Positions 50,977 through 60,008 are shown, counted from the first letter of the stretch. The stretch: DNA of 64,000 nucleotides from JAEUIE01 sp046350055 (GCA_046350055.1 JAXMBC010000001.1:5394001-5458000), one strand, 5' to 3'. Notes: generated by a model from the sequence alone, not told the origin. Numbers and translations: made by a program.

Positions 50977-51162
50977 GAATGCGTCTGATCCCTGTCGTTG
51001 TTCTCCCATCATACCCAGTCAGAGGAGGGAATGAGTCAGGAACCCTGCCGATTCTGCATGAAACTGAGTCCGATGTCCACTTTCTCACCATTTCCCGTTG
51101 ATCTTTCGCTACGATCTGTCAAAACAGTCTAAGAATCCCTCTCTGTATGGTTCGAGACCGAC

Positions 51163-52386
51163 ATGCAACACGAGCAGTATGATGCGTTAACACGCCGGGA
51201 ATGGCTGGCAACTTCCTCACTGGCTGGCCTGGCGCTGGCAGGGTGTCAGCAGAAGGCAGCCACAGTGGTGCCGACACCCACCAAACCACGGGTGGATGCA
51301 CCGTTTGATCAGATGCTGCAGTTCAAGGACAAAGTGCCGATGCGGGCGATCAACGATCGGCCACCCTGTCTGGAAACACCATGGGAGTATTTCAAGCACG
51401 ATCTCACCCCGAACGAGGCGTTTTACGTCCGCTGGCACTTGCAGACGCTGCCCACCATCGACGAAAAGGCCTGGAAGCTGAAAGTCGGCGGGCATGTGGA
51501 CAAATCAGTCGAACTCAGCCTGGCTGACATTCGCAAGCTGCCCAGCACCAGCATCGTGGCTGTCAATCAGTGCTCGGGCAATTCGCGTGGCCTGTTTACT
51601 CCACCCATCCCCGGTGCGCAGTGGGGCAATGGCGCGATGAGCAACGCCAGGTGGACTGGCGTCAAACTGGCCGACGTATTGAAACTGGCAGGCGTGAAGA
51701 CTGGCGCGCTCGAAGTCACCTTTGCTGGCTTGGATAAAGGCGGCCCCGCCACCGTGCCTGATTATGTCAAATCGATTCCACTAGCTGAAGCCCTCAAGAA
51801 CGAAGTGCTGCTCGCCTACAACATGAATGGTGTGCCCCTGCCCGTACTCAATGGGTTTCCCATTCGCCTGGTCGTGCCGGGCTGGTTCGCCACGTACTGG
51901 GTGAAAGCTATCGGCGAAATCAACGTGATCAACAAGCCGTTCGATGGCTACTGGGTGCAAAAGGCATATCGCATTCCCAAAGGCAACCTGGTTGACAAAC
52001 CCGGCGACCTGGCCAAGGAAACGATCCCCATTCACAAGATGCTGGTGCGATCCTTCTTCGTTCTGCCCGGTAACAACAGCACTGTTCCAGCAGGTAAACC
52101 GGTTCAACTCGATGGCATTGCCTTTGATGGAGGCAGTGGCATCAAGGCTGTGGAACTGTCCGAAGACGGCGGCAAGACCTGGAAGCCCACTCAACTCGGT
52201 GAAGATCTGGGCAAGTATTCATTCCGTCGCTGGCGTCAGACCTGGACACCGGAAAAGGCGGGGGACTATCGCCTCCTCGTGCGAGCAACCGCCAACAGTG
52301 GTGAAACGCAGCCAATGCAACCCAGCTGGAACCGAGCCGGGTATCTCCGGAATCATGTGGAAGCCTGGGATTTGAAAGCGTCGTGA
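51163..52386 (+). CDS. Sulfite-oxidase-like molybdenum enzyme, exported lipoprotein
   Basis: 407 aa. The N terminus has the Tat motif TRREWLATSS and a lipobox LALAGC (Cys27), so it is a Tat-exported lipoprotein. The molybdopterin domain contains VAVNQCSGNSRGLF (the molybdenum-ligand Cys), GNGAMSNARWTGVKLADVL and FPIRLVVPGWFATYWVKAI. The C-terminal Ig-like dimerisation domain starts near KPVQLDGIAFDGGSGI. It probably oxidises sulfite or a related substrate in the periplasm, though the electron acceptor is not adjacent. Confidence 0.9.
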   Translation: MQHEQYDALTRREWLATSSLAGLALAGCQQKAATVVPTPTKPRVDAPFDQMLQFKDKVPMRAINDRPPCLETPWEYFKHDLTPNEAFYVRWHLQTLPTIDEKAWKLKVGGHVDKSVELSLADIRKLPSTSIVAVNQCSGNSRGLFTPPIPGAQWGNGAMSNARWTGVKLADVLKLAGVKTGALEVTFAGLDKGGPATVPDYVKSIPLAEALKNEVLLAYNMNGVPLPVLNGFPIRLVVPGWFATYWVKAIGEINVINKPFDGYWVQKAYRIPKGNLVDKPGDLAKETIPIHKMLVRSFFVLPGNNSTVPAGKPVQLDGIAFDGGSGIKAVELSEDGGKTWKPTQLGEDLGKYSFRRWRQTWTPEKAGDYRLLVRATANSGETQPMQPSWNRAGYLRNHVEAWDLKAS

Positions 52387-52395
52387 TAACGAAAA

Positions 52396-52421
52396 ACTCC
52401 GATGGTGTGAACCATCGGAGT
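52396..52421. terminator. Bidirectional terminator hairpin
   Basis: ACTCCGATGGT (52396-52406) and ACCATCGGAGT (52411-52421) form an 11-bp stem with a GTGA loop, A-rich on the left and T-rich on the right. It lies between the convergent sulfite-oxidase-like and RRM genes. Confidence 0.8.
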
Positions 52422-52442
52422 GTTATCTTTGCTTGAGAACGC

Positions 52443-52790
52443 TTAGTAGCGATCGCGGCCACCGCCGCCACCGTAACCACCACGACCGCCGCCACCACCA
52501 CCGTAACCACCGCGACCGCCACCACCGCCGCCGCCACCAGTGGTCTTGGGACGAGCTTCATTGACTGTCAGCGGGCGTCCGCCCGACGTTTGGCCGTTCA
52601 GGGCTGCAATAGCTGCCTGAGCTTCCTGGTCGTTTGACATTTCAACAAAGGCGAAGCCTTTGGAGCGACCAGTATCACGATCCATAATGATCTGCACTGA
52701 GGAAACATTTCCGTGTTGCTCAAACACTTGGCGAAGATCCGCTTCGCTGGTTTCGTAGGAAAGATTTCCCACATACAGTTTCTTACCCAT
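52443..52790 (-). CDS. RNA-binding protein, single RRM plus glycine-rich tail
   Basis: 115 aa from the ATG at 52790 (MGKKLYVGNLSYETSEADL), with GGAG seven bases upstream; 52793 is an alternative. RNP2 is KLYVGNLS and RNP1 is KGFAFVEM. The tail is RGGYGGGGGG-type repeats ending RDRY, as in cyanobacterial and plant cold-shock RNA-binding proteins. It likely acts as an RNA chaperone. Confidence 0.93.
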   Translation of the reverse strand: MGKKLYVGNLSYETSEADLRQVFEQHGNVSSVQIIMDRDTGRSKGFAFVEMSNDQEAQAAIAALNGQTSGGRPLTVNEARPKTTGGGGGGGGRGGYGGGGGGRGGYGGGGGRDRY

Positions 52791-52876
52791 CATCAGACTC
52801 CACAGTTGTGAAGAATCAGCATTCCACAGGGATCGCTGCAACTTCACAGGCTTCCTGCAACTCGTGTCGCAGGTGT

Positions 52877-53239
52877 TCACATACCGACTACTTCAGCCTC
52901 AGCAACGGGGAGCAACTCTTTGAAGAGTTGCATGAAGTAACTCGGCTTTTTCTCGAGAAATTCTGCCAGCTTGGCCTTGGCTGCTGTCAGTTGGTTGTAA
53001 TCAAACAGGGCGACAGCTTTCATGCCGCCATCGTATATGGCCCAGCGCACTCTCATGCGGGGTGGTACTTTCACCTTCTTGACTCGTACCTTCTTGACCT
53101 TGGCCACCACGGGTGCGTTCGGATCAACCACCTTGGCAGCCCGCTTGGCTTTGACTTTGGGTGCCGCCTTCTCGCCCCGCGATTCTGCTGCACTTGCTTC
53201 ATCACGCAGCTTCTTGCGATCTAATACTCGACGGGCCAT
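52877..53239 (-). CDS. Small basic protein of unknown function
   Basis: 120 aa. The first ~60 residues are Lys/Arg/Ala-rich (RAAKVVDPNAPVVAKVKKVRVKK), suggesting nucleic-acid binding; the second half is a small folded domain (RVRWAIYDGGMKAVALFDYNQ, AKLAEFLEKKPSYFMQLFKE). It lies upstream of the RRM gene on the same strand, 86 bp away. Not recognised. Confidence 0.6.
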   Translation of the reverse strand: MARRVLDRKKLRDEASAAESRGEKAAPKVKAKRAAKVVDPNAPVVAKVKKVRVKKVKVPPRMRVRWAIYDGGMKAVALFDYNQLTAAKAKLAEFLEKKPSYFMQLFKELLPVAEAEVVGM

Positions 53240-53572
53240 GTTGGTCTTTCGGATCTGCCAGGGAACTAGCAGGAAAAGAGTGCGCGAGAATGAAAAGGGA
53301 GCAAAGGGAAGTGTTGCAACGCCTTCGAGATATTAACAGGTTTGCACTGAATGCCACTTCGATGGGAAACGTGAATGCCTGCTGTGTCAGCCAAAGTGAA
53401 AGGTTACAACGATAATATACATTCTTTCAGAATCCTGTCTATGCCCTTGCATGCAGATTACTCAAAAGCATGTGCCTGCGCGATTCACGTCTCGGTGTTT
53501 CCATAAGGTGAACTCACACTCGCATGATCGTCCAGCACCTTGCTCTACGACACTGCGGAGTGAGGAGGCATG
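53240..53572. other. 333-bp divergent intergenic region
   Basis: It separates the minus-strand small basic protein from the plus-strand 113-residue protein and should hold both promoters. AGGAGG lies at 53563-53568 just before the plus-strand start. I see no RNA gene or repeat. Confidence 0.4.
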
Positions 53573-53914
53573 ATGAAAAGTAAGATCCTGTACATTGAAC
53601 GCAAAGGCACGGACACCCCGGAAGATGCTCGCATTGGACGTATGTCAATCGCCAGTTTCTCCCGCGTCATTACCTATCAGGGAAAGCAGTATCAACCCCA
53701 TATCGATCGCCAGGCTCATGCCAATTACTACGAAGTTGGCACTGGAAACTGGTATTGGATTTCACACTGCCAGAAAGATGGCATGGATTCCCTATTGCCT
53801 CGCACGGTAAACATCGATGATGATGTCCGTCAGGAATACTGGAATACCATTCGCCGCCAGCCCGATCAACTGTCGCAGAAGCAGTATCGCTCCCCGGGCA
53901 AGCAACATCAATAG
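53573..53914 (+). CDS. Hypothetical protein
   Basis: 113 aa. Start 53573 is preferred over 53570 because AGGAGG at 53563-53568 is then four bases away. It begins MKSKILYIERKGTDTPEDARIGRMS, is aromatic-rich (NYYEVGTGNWYWISHCQKDGMD), and has a Gln-rich end. No motif is recognised; it looks soluble and single-domain. Confidence 0.6.
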   Translation: MKSKILYIERKGTDTPEDARIGRMSIASFSRVITYQGKQYQPHIDRQAHANYYEVGTGNWYWISHCQKDGMDSLLPRTVNIDDDVRQEYWNTIRRQPDQLSQKQYRSPGKQHQ

Positions 53915-54025
53915 CTTCCTTTTCCTCGTGAAGGCAACCTGTAGCTTTCACGATGATCCAGGTATCGTGCTGGCACGGGATAGAGTAAGCTCAGGTAGCC
54001 TTCCTCTACTCCCTGCTCACCTGCC

Positions 54026-55666
54026 ATGCATCAGAATCGCAATCGTCTCGTAGTTCCATTCATCATCCTGTGCCTGATCACTGCAGTCGTGGCTGCAGTT
54101 CCGGAAGCACACGATCGAACCCGTTCGCCTGGTGCCGACGTTACCACACCAGGCCCGGTCGCCATCGATGGCATCGGCCCTGGAACGCTTATGATTCAGG
54201 GCGGAGGCTCCACACCTGACGAACTGATGTCGTTCTTCTTCCAGCGTGTCGGCAGGGAGAAGGCACGTCTCGTCATCATTCCCACTGCCAGCGCGGATGC
54301 GGAGAAACCTGCCGGCTGGAAAGAACGCTGGCAGAAGCTCGGCATTTCCGACATCACCCTGCTGCATACGCGCGACCGGCAGACTGCCAGCAAGCCCGTC
54401 TTTGTCCAACCACTGCGTGAAGCAACGGGCGTCTGGATCGCTGGTGGCGACAAGCAGCGTCTAGCCGATGCCTATGTGGGCACGCTCGTGGAACAGGAAC
54501 TACAGGCGCTGCTGCGGCGTGGCGGCGTTATCTGGGGCACCTCGGCAGGTGCTGCCATCATGAGCAAGCTGATGATTGCCGGTGGCAATCCGCCCGAAGC
54601 CAACCTGTCACGAGGACTGGATCTGTTGCCTGGTGCTGTCATCGATCAACACTTTCTGGTTCGCAAGCGTGAACCGCGTCTCCTCCGTGTCTTGAACGAT
54701 CATCCAGGTTTCGTCGGCATCGGTGTCGACGAAGCCACGGCACTGGTAGTCCATGGACGAACGATGCGGGTGCTGGGTTCATCCACTGTTTTCATTCTGC
54801 TGGCAGCTGGGGCTGAACGTCCGCTGCGACGCATGGTGATGGACAAGAAAACCCCTGGCGACTACACCACACTGCGAAAAGCTGCCTTGAATCGAGCATC
54901 TGCACCGTTTCCACCGAAAACCGTTCGCACCCCGGAAGTGCCTCAAGGCGCGCTCCTCATTGTCGGTGGTGGTGGCATGCCGGTGGAAGTTGTGAATCGC
55001 TACATCGAACTGGCAGGTGGCAAACACAAAACCTTCGTCGTGCTGCCTACATCCATGCCTGACCCCATACCTCCCAACACAGGCAGCTTCCTGCGCCGTG
55101 CTGGAGTAGAAAACGTGCATGTGCTGACAGGCAGAACCCGTGAGGAAGTCACCAAGCCCGAAGTGCTCGAGTTGCTCGACAAGGCTGATGCTGTCTGGTT
55201 CGATGGTGGCAGACAATGGCGCTTTGTCGATGCCTATGAAGGCACCCCTTTCGTGGACAAACTGCACGGCGTCCTGAAACGCGGCGGAGTGATTGGCGGT
55301 AGCTCCGCCGGCGCCACTATTCAGGGAGAATACCTCTGTCGGGGCAACCCACTGGGGCCCAACGACATTATCTGCGAAGGCTATGAACGGGGTTTCAGCT
55401 TCCTGCCAGGCGTGGGCATCGATCAGCACTTCACCCAGCGAAAACGCTTCAAGGACATGCTGCACTTCAAGCAGACCTATCCACAGTACCTCGGTATCGG
55501 CATCGATGAAGCAACCGCCCTGGTGGTGCGTGGCAACACAGCCGAGATCATCGGCCGCACCAGGGCATGTTTCTACACTGGCACACCGAAAGACGAGATG
55601 GACTTCATCTCTGTCCAGGCTGGCGAAAAGATCGATCTGCAGACGCTGAAGAAGGTCGCGAAGTAA
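54026..55666 (+). CDS. Tandem cyanophycinase-like protein (peptidase S51)
   Basis: 546 aa with two S51 domains. First (~50-260): LMIQGGGSTPDELMSFFF, VWIAGGDKQRLADAYVGT, and WGTSAGAAIM with nucleophile Ser near residue 171. Second (~295-540): LLIVGGGGMPVEVVNRYI, VWFDGGRQWRFVDAYEGT, GGSSAGATIQ near residue 424, then DQHFTQRKRF. Both carry the GxSAGA box and the DxHF motif, so both may be active. An N-terminal hydrophobic segment suggests export. Cyanophycinases cleave Asp-Arg dipeptides from cyanophycin; the actual substrate here is unknown. Confidence 0.9.
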   Translation: MHQNRNRLVVPFIILCLITAVVAAVPEAHDRTRSPGADVTTPGPVAIDGIGPGTLMIQGGGSTPDELMSFFFQRVGREKARLVIIPTASADAEKPAGWKERWQKLGISDITLLHTRDRQTASKPVFVQPLREATGVWIAGGDKQRLADAYVGTLVEQELQALLRRGGVIWGTSAGAAIMSKLMIAGGNPPEANLSRGLDLLPGAVIDQHFLVRKREPRLLRVLNDHPGFVGIGVDEATALVVHGRTMRVLGSSTVFILLAAGAERPLRRMVMDKKTPGDYTTLRKAALNRASAPFPPKTVRTPEVPQGALLIVGGGGMPVEVVNRYIELAGGKHKTFVVLPTSMPDPIPPNTGSFLRRAGVENVHVLTGRTREEVTKPEVLELLDKADAVWFDGGRQWRFVDAYEGTPFVDKLHGVLKRGGVIGGSSAGATIQGEYLCRGNPLGPNDIICEGYERGFSFLPGVGIDQHFTQRKRFKDMLHFKQTYPQYLGIGIDEATALVVRGNTAEIIGRTRACFYTGTPKDEMDFISVQAGEKIDLQTLKKVAK

Positions 55667-55723
55667 GTGTTGTGATCGGAATTCCTTCTGCTACACTCCA
55701 GCTTCCTCGTTGAAAGGACATCT

Positions 55724-56275
55724 ATGGCCAAGCGTCTCGTCATGCGTACAGCGGAAGCACTGGTGGAAGGTGCAGCAGATTATCTCTGCGCCGAACCAGA
55801 AATAGTCCTGGGGGTGCTGGATGGCCCTGTCGGGCAGGCGATGGCCACACTGCTGGGCGACCAGACCAAGGGACACACTAAAGTCTTCGCCATCCTCAAC
55901 AGCGATGTCCAGGTGAAGCCCGCCACGCTGATGGTGAGCAAGGTGACGGTGAAAGACAACCGCTACACCAACATCCTCATGGGCACGGTGCAGGCCGCCA
56001 TCGCCAATGGTGTACTCGATGCGGTACGGGAGAAAATCATCCCGAAGAAGCTGGCGAACGACCTTGGCATCATCTACAGCGTCTGGCTCGATCCCAGCGT
56101 ACTGAAAGTGGAGAAAGTCGATCATCAGGCCCTGTTTGACGTACACCGTGAAGCTACGGTGAAAGTCATCCGCAAGGCAATGAAGAACGAGCCGACCATC
56201 GACTGGCTATTGAAGAACCAGAAGACGGTGACGCACTACTTCCACCAGTTGGGGGTCGATGGGCAGTTGGGGTAG
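55724..56275 (+). CDS. Formaldehyde-activating enzyme homologue, altered active site
   Basis: 183 aa. Fae features: GPVGQAMATLL, GHTKVFAILNSDVQVKPATLMVSKVTVKD (cut here as GHTKVFAI then KPATLMVSKVTV), VQAAIANGVLDAV, IIPKKLANDLGIIYSVWLD. Fae condenses formaldehyde with tetrahydromethanopterin. In canonical Fae a His in the AHIDL segment is catalytic; here the matching stretch reads CAEPEIV, with no His. It could therefore be a Fae-like binding or regulatory protein. No other C1 genes are nearby. Confidence 0.78.
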   Translation: MAKRLVMRTAEALVEGAADYLCAEPEIVLGVLDGPVGQAMATLLGDQTKGHTKVFAILNSDVQVKPATLMVSKVTVKDNRYTNILMGTVQAAIANGVLDAVREKIIPKKLANDLGIIYSVWLDPSVLKVEKVDHQALFDVHREATVKVIRKAMKNEPTIDWLLKNQKTVTHYFHQLGVDGQLG

Positions 56276-56277
56276 CT

Positions 56278-56829
56278 CTATCTGGCTGGAACCCGCGTCT
56301 CGAACACCAGGCACGTCGTAGTACCGTGGGCGTAGAGCGTGCCATCGGGCCCGAACAGCTTGCCCTCGGCTGTCGCCAGTTGCCTGCCAAAGTGCAGCAC
56401 CTGCGCCTCCGCCCGCACTCGCACGATCTGCGGAGTCAACGCCTTGACCAGGTTGATGCTGAGTTCCGCCGTCGTGTAACTCCGGCCGACGGGCAGTTTA
56501 GTGTGCACTGCACAAGCCATCGCGGAATCAAGAATGCTGGCAAACCAGCCACCGTGGATGGTACCCATGGGGTTGGTGTGTTGCAGTTGCGGAGCACCCT
56601 GAAAAACCACTCGGCCATCGCTGGCAGCCATGATGTGAAAATCGAGCGTCCTGGCCATCCATGGGTAGGGCAGTTTACCAGTAACCACACCCTGAATGTA
56701 CTCCAGGCCCGTGAGTGGCAGCACCTCTTCCAACCTGGCAATGCCCGGGCCGGGACCAGCTGCCAGGCGGGCTTGTTGCAGGGTTTCTTCTTCGAGCCAG
56801 GGCTGCAAAGTCTGTTCAGCTGGAGTCAT
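56278..56829 (-). CDS. PaaI-type hotdog thioesterase
   Basis: 183 aa. Hotdog domain with NPMGTIHGGWFASILDSAMACAV (PaaI signature HGG) and TTAELSINLVKALTPQIVRV. The last half reads like a standard PaaI enzyme that hydrolyses acyl-CoA thioesters. The N-terminal ~60 residues are longer than the minimal domain. It converges with the Fae-like gene across 2 bp. Confidence 0.87.
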   Translation of the reverse strand: MTPAEQTLQPWLEEETLQQARLAAGPGPGIARLEEVLPLTGLEYIQGVVTGKLPYPWMARTLDFHIMAASDGRVVFQGAPQLQHTNPMGTIHGGWFASILDSAMACAVHTKLPVGRSYTTAELSINLVKALTPQIVRVRAEAQVLHFGRQLATAEGKLFGPDGTLYAHGTTTCLVFETRVPAR

Positions 56830-57036
56830 TGAGTCAGTTTAGAAGCTGGAACTTGAGGGAAAAAGAGACTAATTCTGCTATCCACCTCCCCTTGACCCAT
56901 TTACCTATCTGGGCTATACGCAAGCCTGACTTATCGACCGCAAGTCGGGGCGTGAGTGCAGTTTTCCCAACTGTGGCTGCACTCGCCACACATCAGGCGG
57001 AGCCTGATTCGCCCGGACCAGTGGATTCAGGGAGGA

Positions 57037-57729
57037 ATGGACGTGATCCGTACTTTTGCCATCGCCTGCGGCCTGGCTGCCTGTCTCGCCGTGCCTGCTG
57101 TCTCTTCCGCACAGACAGGTGGAACCGCCCCCGCACCGGTGACTCCGGTTCGCGTCGGCTTCGTCAACATGCAGGAAGTGCTCAAGCTCTATCCTCGCTA
57201 CAAGGCACTGCAGGATGAACTCAAGAAGAAAGACGATGAGTTCATGGGCATTGTGAAGAAGAAGCAGGAACGTGCCAACGACCTGCAGAAGGAATATGCC
57301 GCCTCCACCGATCAGAAACGCAAAGACGCCATCGAAGCGGAACTGCGTGGCATCAAGCTTGAAATCGATACCATCGCCAGCGATGCCAAGAAGACCCTGG
57401 GCAAGTACTTCGATGAAGAAGTCGCCAAGATCTACATCGAGTTCTACGGTGCAGTACAGGATGTTGCCAAAGCCAATGGCTTCGACATCATCTGGCGCTA
57501 TACCGAAGACTGGAACAAGGACACCTACAACAAGCCCGAAAACATCGTTCGCCGCATGGCAGCCAACCCGCTGTTCCCCATGTACTACGATCGCGAACGC
57601 TACGATGTGACCTATCGCGTCGTGACCTATCTCGGCCAGAAGTATCCTGCTCCCCCTGTCTCGGGCGTACAGCCTGCAACCGGTTTGCAGCAGACTGGTG
57701 GCACTGTTGGTACCGGCGGCACCAAGTAA
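57037..57729 (+). CDS. OmpH/Skp-type periplasmic chaperone
   Basis: 230 aa from ATG 57037; the nearby GTG at 57043 has better spacing from GGAGG and may be the true start. Signal peptide to about SSAQ, then RVGFVNMQEVLKLYPRYKALQDEL, a long charged coiled coil, and a C-terminal domain with FDIIWRYTED. Skp guides outer-membrane barrels across the periplasm. It is upstream of lpxC in the same direction, a combination typical of envelope clusters. Confidence 0.83.
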   Translation: MDVIRTFAIACGLAACLAVPAVSSAQTGGTAPAPVTPVRVGFVNMQEVLKLYPRYKALQDELKKKDDEFMGIVKKKQERANDLQKEYAASTDQKRKDAIEAELRGIKLEIDTIASDAKKTLGKYFDEEVAKIYIEFYGAVQDVAKANGFDIIWRYTEDWNKDTYNKPENIVRRMAANPLFPMYYDRERYDVTYRVVTYLGQKYPAPPVSGVQPATGLQQTGGTVGTGGTK

Positions 57730-57821
57730 AGTTGCCTGGTCTGTTTGGTCGATCTCATCCGAATGAAGCACCCGTCTGGCATCAGCTGGGCGGGTGTTCG
57801 CCTCTGGGGGGAGAACGGGGC

Positions 57822-58736
57822 ATGATGCATCAGGTAGGCTGGCGCTGGCAGCGGACAATCGTGCAGCCAGTAGTTGTGGAAGGTTTTGGCTACATCACCG
57901 GTTCCTGGTCTCGTGTACGGTTTCGACCGGCTCGGCCCAATACCGGCGTGCTGTTCCAGCGGGTCGATCTCCGCGAAGCTCCCATCGTTCCAGCCAGGAT
58001 CGAGCATGTCACCGGGGCCAATCGCCGCACCATCATCGGCCACGCCCCCGCGCAGGTCGAGCTTATCGAACATGTCATGGCTGCCCTCTCCGGCCTCAAG
58101 ATCGACAACTGCATCGTCGAACTGACCGCTGCAGAACCACCGGGGCTCGATGGCTCCGCACTCTGTTTTGTCGAATCGCTCACCGAAGAAGGTGGCGTTC
58201 AACTGCAGTACGAAAAGCGCCCCATCTACGGCGTGGAAGAACCGATCACCGTGACCGATGGCCGGGCAACGCTGACACTGCATCCCAGCGATGAACCAGG
58301 CCTCACCGTCAGTTACATCCTGGACTATGGCCACCACAGCCCGCTCGGCTGCCATCGCCATACTCAGCGAATCACATCTGATCTGTTTCTGAATGAACTG
58401 GCCATGTGCCGGACATTCCTGACGACCGCAGAAGCATCGACTATGCAGCAGCTTGGCATTGGTGCGAATACCACCGCGACTGACCTGCTCGTCTATGGCG
58501 ACAAAGGCCCCATTGGTGGCAACACCGTCCGCTATGCCAACGAACCAGCACGCCATAAGGCTCTGGATATTCTGGGTGATATGGCCCTGTTCAATGGCGA
58601 TATTCAGGGGCACATCGTGGGTTACAAGTCGGGCCATGCCCTCAATGCCGTCCTCGTTCGCCGGCTGACGCAGGAACTGGCCTTGCCACAAGCCACGCCA
58701 ACGGTATCGATGCGGCCGCTCCTTCGCGTGGCTTGA
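57822..58736 (+). CDS. lpxC: UDP-3-O-acyl-N-acetylglucosamine deacetylase
   Basis: 304 aa from the ATG at 57822 (a second ATG follows at 57825). LpxC motifs: VEGFGYITGSWSRVRFRPA, IEHVMAALSGLKIDNC (zinc His of HVMAAL), DGSALCFVESL, RHKALDILGDMALFNG with the zinc His and Asp, and GHIVGYKSGHALN with the catalytic His. It catalyses the committed step of lipid A synthesis. Next to ompH, with a Gfo/Idh/MocA gene following. Confidence 0.95.
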   Translation: MMHQVGWRWQRTIVQPVVVEGFGYITGSWSRVRFRPARPNTGVLFQRVDLREAPIVPARIEHVTGANRRTIIGHAPAQVELIEHVMAALSGLKIDNCIVELTAAEPPGLDGSALCFVESLTEEGGVQLQYEKRPIYGVEEPITVTDGRATLTLHPSDEPGLTVSYILDYGHHSPLGCHRHTQRITSDLFLNELAMCRTFLTTAEASTMQQLGIGANTTATDLLVYGDKGPIGGNTVRYANEPARHKALDILGDMALFNGDIQGHIVGYKSGHALNAVLVRRLTQELALPQATPTVSMRPLLRVA

Positions 58737-58792
58737 AGAGATCGTGTTCGCCCCAGCAGTCAACCATGGAAGCGTTGACGAGGAATCACATC

Positions 58793-59893
58793 ATGAAGAC
58801 GTTACGGATGGCAGTCATCGGCGTAGGTAGTCTGGGTCAGCACCATGCCCGGATCCTGGCCAGCATGCCCGGAGTCACGCTGGTTGGTGTGGTTGATCCC
58901 AACAGCAAGCAGGCTGAAACGATTGCGGCCAAGCACAACTGCAAAGCATTCGCTTCCACCAAAGAGCTGAAGGGCGAAGTCGATGCCGTTTCGATCGTGA
59001 CGCCAACCAAGTTCCACTGCAGCACCGCTATCGAATTTCTCGCCCAGGGTGTGCCCTGCATGGTGGAGAAGCCGCTGGCCAGTACCGTTCCCGAAGCCAA
59101 GCTTATCGTGAATGCCGCCAAGCGGGCCGGCACCCTCCTCCAGGTGGGCCACATTGAACGTTTCAATCCGGGCTTCACGACCGTGGCAGAATCGTGCCTG
59201 CGCCCCAAGTACATTGAAGCACATCGCCTCGCCCCGTTCAGCGGTCGCGGACTCGATGTTGGCGTCGTGATGGATCTGATGATCCACGACATCGACCTGG
59301 TGCTTTCCCTGGTGAAGTCGCACGTGGTTTCCATTGACGCCACCGGCGTCAGCATCATGGGACAGCATGAAGACCTGGCCAATGCCCGCGTTCACTTCGC
59401 CAATGGCAGCGTCGCTACGCTGACTGCCAGCCGGGTGCATCCGCAAGCTGTGCGGACCATGAACCTGTTCGGCTCGGAAGGATTTACCAGCATCGATTTC
59501 GGCAAGAAGAACTGCACCCTTATTCAGCCCACGCTGTCGTTCCGTAACGGTGTGCCTGATGTGAGGAATCTCGATCCGCAGAGCATGACCCGGTTCAAGG
59601 AAACTCTCTTCAGCGACTACCTGCCGATGAAGCAAACCGCTGAATCCAAGCTCGATCAATTGACAGCGGAACTGACCGACTTCACCGAAGCAGTACGGAC
59701 AGGCCGCCAGCCCAAAGTCACTGGGGAAGATGGCCTGGCTGCAGTCACGCTCGCCCAGTCAATCATCGCCAATATCGGCAGCCACGATTGGGAAGGCAAT
59801 GGCCAGCATTTCGGGGCCTGCGATCTGCCTATCTACCAGGGCCCGCTCTTCCATGTGGAAAAGAGCGACGTCCAACTCAGCAAAGCCGCGTAA
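58793..59893 (+). CDS. Gfo/Idh/MocA oxidoreductase, possibly GnnA-like
   Basis: 366 aa from the ATG at 58793. NAD(P)-binding start RMAVIGVGSLGQHHARIL, then VTPTKFHCSTAIEFLAQGVPCMVEKPLAST (EKP motif) and VGHIERFNPGF; MIHDIDLVLSL is typical of the family. In some Gram-negatives GnnA of this family oxidises UDP-GlcNAc at C3 for amide-linked lipid A. The 56-bp spacing after lpxC makes that role plausible here, but it is inference. The stop is 5 bp before repeat copy 3. Confidence 0.85.
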   Translation: MKTLRMAVIGVGSLGQHHARILASMPGVTLVGVVDPNSKQAETIAAKHNCKAFASTKELKGEVDAVSIVTPTKFHCSTAIEFLAQGVPCMVEKPLASTVPEAKLIVNAAKRAGTLLQVGHIERFNPGFTTVAESCLRPKYIEAHRLAPFSGRGLDVGVVMDLMIHDIDLVLSLVKSHVVSIDATGVSIMGQHEDLANARVHFANGSVATLTASRVHPQAVRTMNLFGSEGFTSIDFGKKNCTLIQPTLSFRNGVPDVRNLDPQSMTRFKETLFSDYLPMKQTAESKLDQLTAELTDFTEAVRTGRQPKVTGEDGLAAVTLAQSIIANIGSHDWEGNGQHFGACDLPIYQGPLFHVEKSDVQLSKAA

Positions 59894-59898
59894 AGACA

Positions 59899-60008
59899 GT
59901 AGGGCACGCTGTGCGTGCCTACCCGCAGTGAGATGCTACTGCAACCTATAGCCACGAGTCAGGCTGCACCAATACAAGAAATTGTGAGGCACGCAAAGCG
60001 TGCCCTAC
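59899..60008. repeat. 110-bp dispersed repeat, copy 3 (inverted relative to copies 1 and 2)
   Basis: Starts GTAGGGCACGCTGTGCGTGCC and ends GGCACGCAAAGCGTGCCCTAC. Its reverse complement aligns end to end with copies 1 and 2, including the central TATTGGTGCA and TCTCACTGCGGG blocks. The CTA at 60005-60007 is the stop codon of the minus-strand gene that ends there; on the left side the oxidoreductase has its own TAA five bases earlier. Confidence 0.9.
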
